Shown: piece after piece, positions 1 through 7,632 of the stretch
Numbering within the stretch: position 1 is the first letter of the stretch
Layout of the letters: each line of letters begins with the position of its first letter
Assembly: GCF_900107215.1 (NCBI RefSeq)
Contig: NZ_FNPD01000006.1
Coordinates: 113,403-150,787 of the forward strand
Source of the DNA: Acetomicrobium thermoterrenum DSM 13490
GTDB lineage: Bacteria; Synergistota; Synergistia; Synergistales; Acetomicrobiaceae
Length of the DNA stretch: 37,385 bases
Direction: 5' to 3'
The notes under the pieces: model-generated
Seen by the model: the letters and a program-made list of their open reading frames with translations, nothing else
The model's database searches: none
Told to the model about the DNA's origin: nothing
Translations under genes and position numbers: made by a program

Positions 1-155
1 AACCTAAATCCCTTTAAAGACAACATTTCAAGGAGCAAGTTCTTGTCCTCGCGGGAAGGTACTATGAATATGAGGTTTTTGCGGGCTTCGTATATCTCCT
101 TTAGAGGCCTTTCAAGCTGCTTCGCCAATCTGTAGGTGTGAATGGTGATGGCCAA
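1..155 (-). CDS. Partial 5' end of an AddB-like / PD-(D/E)XK nuclease family protein
   Basis: Read leftward from a TTG at 155-153, the frame is open for 51 codons to the window edge. A GAGGTGA ribosome site lies at 161-167, five bases upstream of the start. The visible peptide has an ERPLKEI stretch followed by a hydrophobic strand ending in LIFIVPSRED, which resembles the first strand of the inactivated helicase domain of AddB-type ATP-dependent nuclease subunits. Only the first 51 residues are visible, so neither the helicase-like part nor the nuclease domain can be checked. The gene is divergent from the yitT-like gene at 310, and the 154 bases between them should hold both promoters. The family assignment rests on a short match and is tentative. 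Confidence 0.5.
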   Translation of the reverse strand, partial: MAITIHTYRLAKQLERPLKEIYEARKNLIFIVPSREDKNLLLEMLSLKGFR

Positions 156-309
156 GAAGATCACCTCAATAAAACTTTATATTATGTGGTATATTGAATG
201 AAGCGTAAATACCGGGGATGGACGATATCTCTGTTCAATCCTATGATATCATATGATCCGTTTTTCATGCCGGAAAATTACCGACAGCTCAAAGGGAGAG
301 TGACTTTCA

Positions 310-1200
310 GTGGACAAAAGTAATTTTAAAAGGATATTTATGCATATATATCACCTTTTAAAACAAGAAAAAGACAGCTTTCTTACCATTACCTTCGGTA
401 CGACTATCTCTGTAATCGCAACCCTCACCCTCATCATGCCCTACAAATTTCCCGATTCCGGGCTGACAGGTCTGGCCGTACTGTCTTCCTATGTCTTCAA
501 TATTTCTCCGTCGTGGCTGTTTGCCATCGGCAACGCTGCATTGCTGGTCTGGGGATGGAAAGAGCTGTCTCCAAGGTTTGTGATACTTACGATATATGGC
601 GTCGGGTTGTTCTCCTTACTTCTAAAGCTCCTCGAATTTATGCCGGCTCCTTCTTTAGACGATCTTTTCTTGATTGCCGTATTTGCAGGAGTCATAAAGG
701 GGATAGGGGGAGGGTTGGTCTTCAGATCCGGAGCCTCCCTCGGGGGGACCGATATCGTTGTCGTCGCCTTAAGAAACAGATATGGCGTGGAAGTGGGAAA
801 GTACGGCTTTTACATAAACCTGGCAGTCCTATTGATCTCCGCTCCGGTAATTGGTATCGAACGAACGGTGTACGGGCTTGTGGCTATCTACATAAGCGGA
901 ATTGCCGTTGATGGGGTGTTGAGGTCCTTCGACAGGAGAAGGCAGGTTTTCGTAATATCCAAAAAGTACGATCAGGTTAAAGATTTTGTAATCAACGGAC
1001 TGGGTCGCGGAGTGACATTGCTCAAAGGCGAGGGGGGATTTACGGGACATGAACAGAAAGTAGTGATGTGTCTTTTAACTCCCCGACAGACTATGGAGTT
1101 GAAGAGATACTTGGCTATGGTCGACAAAAATGCCTTTATGGTCATAACGGAGGCTTCGGAAGTCGTGGGAAAGGGATTTAAATCTTGGAAGGAGTTGTAA
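310..1200 (+). CDS. YitT family membrane protein (DUF161 + DUF2179)
   Basis: This is a polytopic inner-membrane protein of 296 residues starting at GTG 310, with a GGGAG ribosome site at 294-298. Residues about 20-215 form five or six hydrophobic helices carrying the family signatures GLTGLA and, after a glycine-rich GGGLVFR stretch, SGASLGGTDIV. Residues about 220-285 are a soluble DUF2179 domain with RGVTLLKGEGGFTG and a terminal KNAFMVITEA strand. Both domains and their order match full-length YitT/YpjC/YqfU-type proteins. The family's transported substrate or function is not established. It is followed 22 bases later by a sodium/phosphate cotransporter gene in the same direction, so they may be cotranscribed. 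Confidence 0.9.
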   Translation: MDKSNFKRIFMHIYHLLKQEKDSFLTITFGTTISVIATLTLIMPYKFPDSGLTGLAVLSSYVFNISPSWLFAIGNAALLVWGWKELSPRFVILTIYGVGLFSLLLKLLEFMPAPSLDDLFLIAVFAGVIKGIGGGLVFRSGASLGGTDIVVVALRNRYGVEVGKYGFYINLAVLLISAPVIGIERTVYGLVAIYISGIAVDGVLRSFDRRRQVFVISKKYDQVKDFVINGLGRGVTLLKGEGGFTGHEQKVVMCLLTPRQTMELKRYLAMVDKNAFMVITEASEVVGKGFKSWKEL

Positions 1201-1222
1201 GGCTCTAGGTTGGTGATTTGGT

Positions 1223-2860
1223 TTGACGCCTTTGTATGGCTTTATTTTGCTCCTTGGCGGAGTAGGGCTTTTTTTATACGGACTTAACGTCTGTCCCGAG
1301 AATATAAAGAAGTATCTCGGCAGAGGCGGAAAAGTATTTTTGTCTCAAGTAGGAACCAGAAAAGGGTCTTCTCTGCTCTTTGGTTTGGCCTTTTCGGTAA
1401 TGGTGCAAAGCAGTGCTGCAGCAACATCATTTATCGTGGGCTTGGTAGAGGTGGGGCTTATGGCCTCCGAGGGCGCCCTAGTTGCCATAATGGGAGCAAG
1501 TGTAGGTACCGGATTGATCGTATATTTTTTGAGCCTGGACATCATTTTATACAGCCCTGTAGCCTTTTTCGTCATAGTGTTTTTTGGACGTTTCGCTAAA
1601 GGGCGCTGGAAGGAATATTTTAAGATAGCAGAGGGGATTTCCGTCGTGTTCCTGGGGATGGCCCTTATAAAGCTGGGGTCTCAGCCGCTCGTCTATTCGG
1701 AGCTGGTGAGGAACTTGATGACTTTCTTGACAGGTTCCTTTCTTCTCATGGCTTTGACGGCTTATTTGCTTACATCGATTATCCAAAGCAGCACGGCAAC
1801 CCTTGCTGTAGCAATGGGTATGGCCGGATCCGGCTTGCTCCCATTTCCCTCTGTCTTGCCTATCATCCTGGGAGCTTACGTTGGTTCTTCCAGCTCAGCC
1901 CTTCTGGCGGCTTTGGGAAAGAAAAGAAAATCTCAGGGACTTGCATGGAGCACATTTCTTTACAGGGTCTTTGGAATATTGCCCATGATCCCTCTGGGTG
2001 CCCTTTATGTAAAAATAGGAGAGAGCTTGCCCATAACGATAGACGTTCATATAGCCTTTCTCCAAATATTGCTGGTATTGACTAACATGATCTTGCTGTT
2101 GCCCTTTGTCTCGTTTCTTTCCAAGATGGGAGAAAAGCTTGCCAGCTTCAGCGGCAGGGAATCCATAGAGCCCTTATACCTCGATTGGGCCTTTGTGGAC
2201 ATCACGCCCCTGGCAGTTTCGCTGCTTACAAAAGAGATAGTTCGAGCCTCCAATTTTTTGGAGGAATTTCTTTACGGATTGTTTCATGGAGACATAGATG
2301 AGGGACGTCTGTTTTTATTGAAGTCAAGTTTGCCCGATCTGGTCGATTCCTGTATCTTCTATCGGTCGGCAATAACGTGGATTTCGAAGGAAGATAGCGC
2401 CCTCGTTAAGGAGTTCGTCGCCACCTCTTACTCCTTAAATGCCCTTAAAAATATGGTCATCCTGGCCACGGCAAGGCTTTTTCCCCTGCTCAGAGGAGAG
2501 AGGGAAGTTGTGGGATACTCTCTTCTCCTTTCAGAAATGGAGGAAATTAAGGGCCTTTTTTTCGACATATTCACTAGCAGTCTAGGCGCCTATGCCCTGG
2601 ACGATCCTTCCTTTGCGAAGAAGGCCTTTAAGCTCTATGGAGAGTTTTCCCAGATAATAGCTGAAAGAAAAAACAGGCTTATGTTATCTCATCATAGGAT
2701 CGAGGGTGGCACCGAATTGATCGATCTGTTAACCCTGCTCGATGCCATTTTGAGAGAATCTCTGGAATTTGCGCGCGTAGCAAGACGTTATAATGATAAG
2801 AGTGAAGAAGACAATAAAAGATTTATCAATCGACAGGGAGAGAGGGAATTTGATCTTTAA
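1223..2860 (+). CDS. Na/Pi cotransporter family protein (NptA/YjbB type) with C-terminal PhoU-like domain
   Basis: This 545-residue protein starts at TTG 1223 behind a weak AGGTTGG ribosome site. It has the inverted repeat expected of sodium-phosphate cotransporters: QSSAAATSFIVG near residue 62 and QSSTATLAVAMG near residue 188, each followed by a glycine- and serine-rich re-entrant stretch. Residues about 1-310 are membrane helices. Residues about 340-530 are soluble and helical, as expected for the PhoU-like tail of the COG1283 family. It probably moves inorganic phosphate coupled to sodium across the inner membrane. Direction (uptake or export) cannot be read from sequence; E. coli YjbB of this family exports phosphate. 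Its 3' end overlaps the next gene, a separate PhoU-like protein, which supports a joint role in phosphate balance. Confidence 0.9.
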   Translation: MTPLYGFILLLGGVGLFLYGLNVCPENIKKYLGRGGKVFLSQVGTRKGSSLLFGLAFSVMVQSSAAATSFIVGLVEVGLMASEGALVAIMGASVGTGLIVYFLSLDIILYSPVAFFVIVFFGRFAKGRWKEYFKIAEGISVVFLGMALIKLGSQPLVYSELVRNLMTFLTGSFLLMALTAYLLTSIIQSSTATLAVAMGMAGSGLLPFPSVLPIILGAYVGSSSSALLAALGKKRKSQGLAWSTFLYRVFGILPMIPLGALYVKIGESLPITIDVHIAFLQILLVLTNMILLLPFVSFLSKMGEKLASFSGRESIEPLYLDWAFVDITPLAVSLLTKEIVRASNFLEEFLYGLFHGDIDEGRLFLLKSSLPDLVDSCIFYRSAITWISKEDSALVKEFVATSYSLNALKNMVILATARLFPLLRGEREVVGYSLLLSEMEEIKGLFFDIFTSSLGAYALDDPSFAKKAFKLYGEFSQIIAERKNRLMLSHHRIEGGTELIDLLTLLDAILRESLEFARVARRYNDKSEEDNKRFINRQGEREFDL

Positions 2861-3563
2861 GAGAGAGTTCAAAGAGGATCAGAAGGTTGGGGGGCTTTTC
2901 GAGAGGGACAGAAAATGGCTCTTCGAGCGGCTCAATTCGATGGCCGATTTGGTGGAACTGTCAATAAGCGATTCTTTGGAAGCCATCATGAAAAGAAGCG
3001 ACGATATGGCTTTGGAGGTCATCGGCAAGGACGATGCAATAGACATCGTGGAAGTCGAGGTTGAACAGGAGTGCCTTCGCTTATTGGCTATGCGCCAGCC
3101 GGTTCGAGAGGATCTACGCTTCGTCTTTACTATCATCAAAGTTATTACGGAATTGGAACGCATCGGAGATCAGGCCGTGAATATAGCAGAAAGGGCACTG
3201 GAGTTAAACAGGGAAGGTCTGCTCAAGCCATTGATCGACATACCGAAGATGGCGAGGATAGTAATAGAGATGGTAAGGGGGGCTATCAAGGCCTTCGAGG
3301 AGAAGGATGTGGATAAGTTGGTAGAAGTTTTTAAACGCGACGACGAGGTGGATGCGCTGAACAGGGGCATATTTGCAGAGATAATTCAGATCATGGCTTC
3401 AACAAAGATGGATGATCCCTATTCTGTGAAGAAGGCCACTGATCTGCTTCTGGTGTCCAGGTACCTGGAGAGGGCCGGTGATCATGCCAGCAACATAGCA
3501 GAACGCGCCTTTTTCAGCGTCACGGGGGAGAGGATAAAGGAAAAGCTAAAGGGAAGAGCCTAG
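2850..3563 (+). CDS. PhoU-like phosphate signalling protein
   Basis: This is a helical cytoplasmic protein of 237 residues with the two-fold PhoU repeat. Each half carries the metal-binding signature: LERIGDQAVNIAERAL in the first and LERAGDHASNIAERAF in the second. I chose TTG 2850, which overlaps the cotransporter stop by 11 bases, because AGGGAG lies at 2835-2840 and homology to PhoU begins just downstream (FERDRKWLFERLNSM). The same frame is open from ATG 2793, but that start has no ribosome site and would add 19 residues inside the upstream gene. PhoU proteins normally damp phosphate uptake with Pst and PhoR. Here no pst or phoR genes are visible, so it may instead control the adjacent cotransporter; that is inference from position. 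Confidence 0.88.
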   Translation: MIFKREFKEDQKVGGLFERDRKWLFERLNSMADLVELSISDSLEAIMKRSDDMALEVIGKDDAIDIVEVEVEQECLRLLAMRQPVREDLRFVFTIIKVITELERIGDQAVNIAERALELNREGLLKPLIDIPKMARIVIEMVRGAIKAFEEKDVDKLVEVFKRDDEVDALNRGIFAEIIQIMASTKMDDPYSVKKATDLLLVSRYLERAGDHASNIAERAFFSVTGERIKEKLKGRA

Positions 3564-3574
3564 GGGGGATGATC

Positions 3575-4261
3575 ATGGATTTTGCCTTTGAACTTAAGGA
3601 CGAACTTCATCGAAGAGGTGCTTCTTTGGTCGGCTTTGCCGATCTAAAGGGTATTTCTCCGGAAGCGGGAATGCCTTTTGGAATATCGATTGCCTATGCC
3701 CTTGATCCCAACGTTATATCGCAAATAAGCGACGGGCCAACGGGCGAATACGCGGCCCTTTACCACAGGGCCAACGAAATTTTGGGCAAATTGGCGGAAT
3801 TTGCTGCGGATTTCATTGTCTCGCGGGGATGGAAGGCCAAATACATTCCGGCCACAACAAATGTGAGTGCCGACAGATTAGCCACGCCTTTGCCCCACAA
3901 GACTGTAGCTACAAGGGCAGGCCTCGGGTGGATAGGCAAGTGCGCCCTTTTAGTGACAGAGCAGTATGGATCGGCCCTGCGGCTGGCCTCCGTCTTGACG
4001 GAGATGGCCCTTCCCAGTGGCGAGCCGGTAGGAAGCTCCCGATGCGGTAGTTGTGATTCCTGCGTTAGTGCATGTCCGGTTTTGGCTCCCTCGGGGAGGG
4101 AATGGAATCCATCGTTGAAAAGGGAGGAATTTTTCGATGCCGGTCTTTGTTACGAGAAGACCAGCGAAAACGCCAGGCGTCCCGAAATTGGAGCTACCAT
4201 ATGTGGGATATGCATAGCTGCCTGTCCCTGGACGAAGCGTTATCTTCGGTCAAAAAAATAG
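3575..4261 (+). CDS. QueG-like short iron-sulfur protein (epoxyqueuosine reductase-related, 4Fe-4S)
   Basis: The protein is 228 residues long if it starts at ATG 3575. The run of six G at 3563-3568 gives a normal six-base spacer to 3575 but none to the alternative ATG at 3569. The C-terminal third has a two-cluster ferredoxin pattern, CGSCDSCVSACPV followed by CGICIAACPWTKRYL, and the middle has LATPLPHKTVATRAGLGW, both typical of epoxyqueuosine reductase relatives. True QueG is about 350 residues with a C-terminal HEAT-repeat part; this protein stops right after the second cluster. Many anaerobes carry such short homologues with unknown substrates, so queuosine synthesis should not be assumed. 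It follows phoU after 11 bases and probably shares its transcript. Confidence 0.8.
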   Translation: MDFAFELKDELHRRGASLVGFADLKGISPEAGMPFGISIAYALDPNVISQISDGPTGEYAALYHRANEILGKLAEFAADFIVSRGWKAKYIPATTNVSADRLATPLPHKTVATRAGLGWIGKCALLVTEQYGSALRLASVLTEMALPSGEPVGSSRCGSCDSCVSACPVLAPSGREWNPSLKREEFFDAGLCYEKTSENARRPEIGATICGICIAACPWTKRYLRSKK

Positions 4262-4282
4262 AGAAAGTTGAAGGTGATCTAC

Positions 4283-5191
4283 TTGAAAAAAGTGGAAGGC
4301 ATATTCGCGCCAATAGCCACCATATTTGATGAGGCTGGCGACTTAGATCTGGAAGGTTTTTGCGATAACGTCAGGAAGTTCAACGAGACTAAACTTTCCG
4401 GACTGGTCGTCCTGGGGAGCAACGGAGAATTTGCCCTGTTGAGTTATCAGGAAAAGATCGCCCTAGTGAAATCAGCTAAAGAGACGCTTGACAGAGATAA
4501 GCTTCTCATTGCAGGGACTGGATGCGAGTCTTTGCGCGAGACGATTATGTTGAGCAATGAATCGGCTGACATAGGCATAGATGCGATTTTAGTCGTCACG
4601 CCAAGTTATTACAAAAGCGATATGACTGATGAGGCGTTGGAAAGGTATTTCACGACAATTGCCGATGGATGCAAGGTGCCCGTGATGCTTTATAACATGC
4701 CCAGGAACACGGGAATAAACATGGGCCCAAGCCTTGTGGCAAGGTTGGCAAAACACCCAAACATCATCGGCATCAAGGATAGCTCGGGAAATATCTCCCA
4801 AATCGCAGAGATCATAGCAAAATGCCCTAATGATTTCGCCGTCTTTGCCGGTTCCGGGAGCTTCCTTTTGCCCACGCTCATGCTTGGGGGAGTGGGCGGT
4901 ACCTTGGCTGTGGCAAACGTCTTGCCGGATTACTGTGCAGCGATCCACGATCTTTATAAAGAGGGCGACTTGGATAAGGCCAGAAAACTGCAGCTTGGCT
5001 TGCTAGACCTTAACGCAGCGGTTACAACTCGTTACGGCATCGGGGGAATGAAGGCGGCCATGGAAATTGTAGGCTTTCACGGGGGATCTCCAAGATTGCC
5101 CATACTTCCTGCCAGTGGAGCAGTAAAAGAGGAAATATCTAAAATAATAGTTGATGCATTGAAGGTTTTTTCCGAGGTTTGTGGGGGTTAG
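4283..5191 (+). CDS. DapA-superfamily aldolase, HOGA1-like (4-hydroxy-2-oxoglutarate aldolase candidate)
   Basis: This cytoplasmic class I aldolase of about 302 residues is a TIM barrel. I start it at TTG 4283 because AAGGTGA at 4271-4277 is correctly spaced and the barrel begins at once (EGIFAPIATIFD). An in-frame TTG at 4268 is also possible. The Schiff-base lysine is K165 (IIGIKDSSG) and the catalytic tyrosine Y137 (MLYNMPRNTG). The substrate loop is GSNGEF, where DHDPS enzymes usually have GTTGE. GTGCES, VVTPSYY, the late NAAVTTRYGIGGMKAAM segment and GFHGG all resemble mammalian HOGA1, which cleaves 4-hydroxy-2-oxoglutarate to pyruvate and glyoxylate. A pipeline would probably call it dapA. 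It is the last gene of a rightward run starting at yitT. Confidence 0.82.
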   Translation: MKKVEGIFAPIATIFDEAGDLDLEGFCDNVRKFNETKLSGLVVLGSNGEFALLSYQEKIALVKSAKETLDRDKLLIAGTGCESLRETIMLSNESADIGIDAILVVTPSYYKSDMTDEALERYFTTIADGCKVPVMLYNMPRNTGINMGPSLVARLAKHPNIIGIKDSSGNISQIAEIIAKCPNDFAVFAGSGSFLLPTLMLGGVGGTLAVANVLPDYCAAIHDLYKEGDLDKARKLQLGLLDLNAAVTTRYGIGGMKAAMEIVGFHGGSPRLPILPASGAVKEEISKIIVDALKVFSEVCGG

Positions 5192-5352
5192 CATAAGGAT
5201 AAAACGCCGAATCCGGCCAGGGACCGAAACCACACTATCATGGATGGACTCGTCTCATTTACGGCTATCTTCATGGCCACAAAGGAGGCTCCCCAAAAGA
5301 TGGTTGCCAATGCTGCCTCGATAAAGGCTCGATTTCTCCGACTCAAACTCAT
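5188..5352 (-). pseudogene. EamA/DMT-family transporter, N-terminal remnant
   Basis: Read leftward from ATG 5352-5350 is a 54-codon frame that ends at TAA 5190-5188, overlapping the stop codon of the aldolase gene on the other strand. The peptide contains AALATIFWGASFVAMKIAV and SPSMIVWFRSLAGFGVL, a clear match to the first helix and a half of drug/metabolite (EamA) transporters, including the WG.SF and R motifs. A complete member has about 290 residues and ten helices, so roughly four fifths is missing. An AAAGGGG site lies too far upstream to be a good ribosome site. The neat end against the aldolase gene suggests that a deletion or rearrangement removed the rest. A translated micro-peptide cannot be excluded. 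Confidence 0.7.
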
Positions 5353-5410
5353 TTTTTTCTATTTAACCCCTTTGACCTTTTTCTTTTGAGACAAAGCATT
5401 TCAGGGGGCA

Positions 5411-5452
5411 TAAAAAAGGACGCCCGATTAGATTTTACAACCAGGCGTCCTT
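5411..5452 (-). terminator. Rho-independent terminator of the rubrerythrin gene
   Basis: A nine-base-pair stem pairs 5416-5424 with 5444-5452 (AAGGACGCC against GGCGTCCTT) around a 19-base loop. Read leftward, the stem is followed by a run of six T at 5411-5416. It lies 27 bases past the rubrerythrin stop and ends that single-gene transcript. Confidence 0.8.
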
Positions 5453-5478
5453 CGTTGCATTATTGCGATCTTCCAAGA

Positions 5479-6033
5479 TTAAAATTCTTTGTATATATCT
5501 TTTTTGGCTCCACATACGGGACACTGGTCGAGAAGTTCGTCCAAGACGGTATGTCCGCAGACGGGGCAGATGTAAACCTTCTTGAATTCGAAATCCTTGC
5601 CCTGCTCTGCTGCCTCTTTGGCCTTTTTGTAAAGTTCGGCATGTATCTTTTCTGCCTCTAAGGCGAAGGTGAAAGACCTGACAGCTTCCTTTTCCCCCTG
5701 CATCTTGGCCACTTCCAAATAGGCGGGGTACATTTGTTCCACCTCGTGCTCCTCTCCCATGATGCCCCCGAGCAGGTTTTCTGCGGTCTTTTTAACGCCG
5801 AATACGCCGCCTGCAGTTACAGAGTGGTCGCCAATATCTCCATCTAAGACATTGAAATGGTTTCCAGCGTGGATCTGTTCGGCATAGGCTATCGCTTTAA
5901 AAAGGCGGGCTATATTTGGAAAACCTTCCTTTTGCGCGATCTCGCTCCAATGCAGATACCTCATATGGGCCATGCTCTCGCCACCGTAGGCGGAGCGCAA
6001 GAAATCGGCCGTCATTGCGTTCTTTACAGCCAT
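5479..6033 (-). CDS. Rubrerythrin
   Basis: This 184-residue cytoplasmic non-haem iron protein reduces hydrogen peroxide to water in anaerobes, with electrons from rubredoxin or NADH oxidoreductases. Residues about 1-140 are a ferritin-like four-helix domain (ESMAHMRYLHW and AEKIHAELY carry di-iron ligands). The C-terminal 35 residues are a rubredoxin-like Fe(Cys)4 domain, CPVCGHTVLDELLDQCPVCG. I start it at ATG 6033 because a GGGAGGGTGAT ribosome site lies just upstream; the longer frame adds 11 unlikely residues. It is monocistronic, with its own promoter and terminator, and divergent from the MFS gene at 6236. Its presence supports a strictly anaerobic host exposed to occasional oxygen. Confidence 0.95.
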   Translation of the reverse strand: MAVKNAMTADFLRSAYGGESMAHMRYLHWSEIAQKEGFPNIARLFKAIAYAEQIHAGNHFNVLDGDIGDHSVTAGGVFGVKKTAENLLGGIMGEEHEVEQMYPAYLEVAKMQGEKEAVRSFTFALEAEKIHAELYKKAKEAAEQGKDFEFKKVYICPVCGHTVLDELLDQCPVCGAKKDIYKEF

Positions 6034-6084
6034 TTGTATCACCCTCCCTAATATTTTATACATCATAATTTCGAAAGCATGTAT

Positions 6085-6114
6085 AATTTAAAATAAATTC
6101 AACTTGTTTGTCAA
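6085..6114 (-). promoter_or_regulatory. Sigma-70-type promoter of rubrerythrin
   Basis: On the minus strand TTGACA (6114-6109) is separated by 18 bases from TAAATT (6090-6085), about 50 bases before the start codon. The -35 box lies in a short inverted repeat (CTTG-N5-CAAG, 6103-6115), a possible operator half-site. No known peroxide-regulator box is evident. Confidence 0.55.
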
Positions 6115-6235
6115 GCAGGGTCATATTATACTCCAGATTAAGTCAACGCTTTTAGATTATTATATCAATATATAAAGCCAATAAGTGTTTTTTTGACCGT
6201 GGTTTTATGCCATCATACGAAAGGGGGTAGCGGCA

Positions 6236-7435
6236 ATGAAGGATTCATCGAAAGTTTACGATGTGAGAAGGGCTTCCATGCGTTTTATATTGATGATGGG
6301 GCTTGTGAGCCTTTTCGGGGATATGGCCTACGAAGGTGCCAGAAGTTCCACCGGTGCTTTTATGGCAACTCTTGGTGCCAGCGCAGGAGCTGTCGGCTTT
6401 GTTGTCGGTTTTGGAGAGCTGCTTGGCTACGCCGTGCGCATTTTTTCCGGTCGCTTGGCCGATCGGTCCAAGGCATATTGGCCGCTGGTCTTTTTGGGGT
6501 ATGGTCTCATCTTGTGTGTTCCCCTGCTCGCAGTGGCGCCCTCGTGGAAGATAGCTGCCCTATTTATTTTGGGCGAACGGCTCGGAAAGGCCATCAGAAG
6601 CCCTGCAAGGGATGCTTTGCTTTCATATGCCACCAAGCAGGTGGGGAGAGGTTGGGGTTTTGGGATTCATGAGGCGATGGACCAAATAGGCGCTATAATT
6701 GGTCCGCTTATAATGTCCCTTGCTTTATACCTTGGCTTGGGTTTTAGAGGGGGATTTTCACTTCTCTTTGTGCCTGCAGTGTTTATTTTGCTTGTATTGA
6801 CTCTCGTGAAAAGGACGACTCCGGCTCCCCAGAGTTTCGAGGTGGAAGAAGAGGCAAAGGGGGAAGAGGAAAAGGATGCCAAATTGCCAAGGGTATTTTG
6901 GCGATATATGTTGTTCGTCTGTCTTGCTGGAGTGGGACTCATACCATTTCAGATAATGGCCTATCATATGAAATCGGGAGCATTCGTCTCTGACGTGAGC
7001 ATACCGATATATTACGCCATGGCCATGGGAATAGATGCCCTGTTTGCCTTGATAGTCGGAAGGTTGTATGACAGCGTTGGTTTGAGGTGCCTTCTTTTCG
7101 TTCCCGTTTTTACCCTTCCTATACCGCTTTTTGCCTTTGCCAGAGATCCAATATCCTTGGGCCTTGGTGTCGGATTATGGGGTTTGGTAATGGCTGTTCA
7201 CGAGACTATAATGCGAGCGGCTATAGCCGATATCGTTCCGCCTGCCCGCAGGGGAACCGCTTATGGCATATTCAACGCCGCATACGGTATTTCTCTTTTT
7301 TGCGGAAGTTTTATTATAGGGCGGCTTTACGACAAAGCGTTGGCTTACGTAATCCTCTTCGTTTTGCTGGCTGTGCTCCTTTCCTATTTGGCTTTTGTTA
7401 TGTTTTTGGGAAAGCACAGGCAGTATCAAAAATGA
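6236..7435 (+). CDS. MFS transporter
   Basis: This 399-residue inner-membrane protein starts at ATG 6236 behind an AGGGGG ribosome site at 6222-6227. It has about 12 hydrophobic segments. Motif A-like GRLADRSKAYW follows the second helix and GRLYDSVGLR is its echo in the second half. The central loop (residues about 200-220) is a run of E and K with EEEAKGEEEKDAK. The stretch GERLGKAIRSPARDALLS is typical of a poorly characterised MFS subgroup. The substrate cannot be named. It is divergent from rubrerythrin, and 27 bases after it the truncated phosphoribosyltransferase-like frame begins, marking the edge of the accessory island. Confidence 0.88.
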   Translation: MKDSSKVYDVRRASMRFILMMGLVSLFGDMAYEGARSSTGAFMATLGASAGAVGFVVGFGELLGYAVRIFSGRLADRSKAYWPLVFLGYGLILCVPLLAVAPSWKIAALFILGERLGKAIRSPARDALLSYATKQVGRGWGFGIHEAMDQIGAIIGPLIMSLALYLGLGFRGGFSLLFVPAVFILLVLTLVKRTTPAPQSFEVEEEAKGEEEKDAKLPRVFWRYMLFVCLAGVGLIPFQIMAYHMKSGAFVSDVSIPIYYAMAMGIDALFALIVGRLYDSVGLRCLLFVPVFTLPIPLFAFARDPISLGLGVGLWGLVMAVHETIMRAAIADIVPPARRGTAYGIFNAAYGISLFCGSFIIGRLYDKALAYVILFVLLAVLLSYLAFVMFLGKHRQYQK

Positions 7436-7462
7436 CCGGAAAAAACAAAAGGAGTGGCAGGT

Positions 7463-7630
7463 TTGGCAAAGATACACCCTATAAATTTGAAAGGGCTTTG
7501 GGAGTTGGGTTTTGCTCTTGATGAACATACGATTAGCAGTCAATTCATAGGATACGATGAATCAGGAAGAGAGCGGTTTCAGACGGAACGCAGCGTGATG
7601 GAGGATTTGCTCTATCGTTCACTCGGGTAG
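7463..7630 (+). pseudogene. Phosphoribosyltransferase-like protein (ComF-related), N-terminal stub
   Basis: A 55-codon frame starts at TTG 7463 behind an AAGGAGT site (7449-7455, seven-base spacer) and ends at TAG 7628-7630. The peptide has KIHPINLKGLWELGFALD, then HTISSQFIGYDESGRERF and DLLY. I recall this as the opening of a ComF-related phosphoribosyltransferase family common in bacteria and used alone (about 200-240 residues), where the next residues are normally KYR. Here the match stops at LLYR and the reading frame runs into a stop just before P-type ATPase sequence begins. The gene therefore looks cut by the event that brought in the island. The family name is from memory and unverified. 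Confidence 0.55.
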
Positions 7631-7632
7631 TA

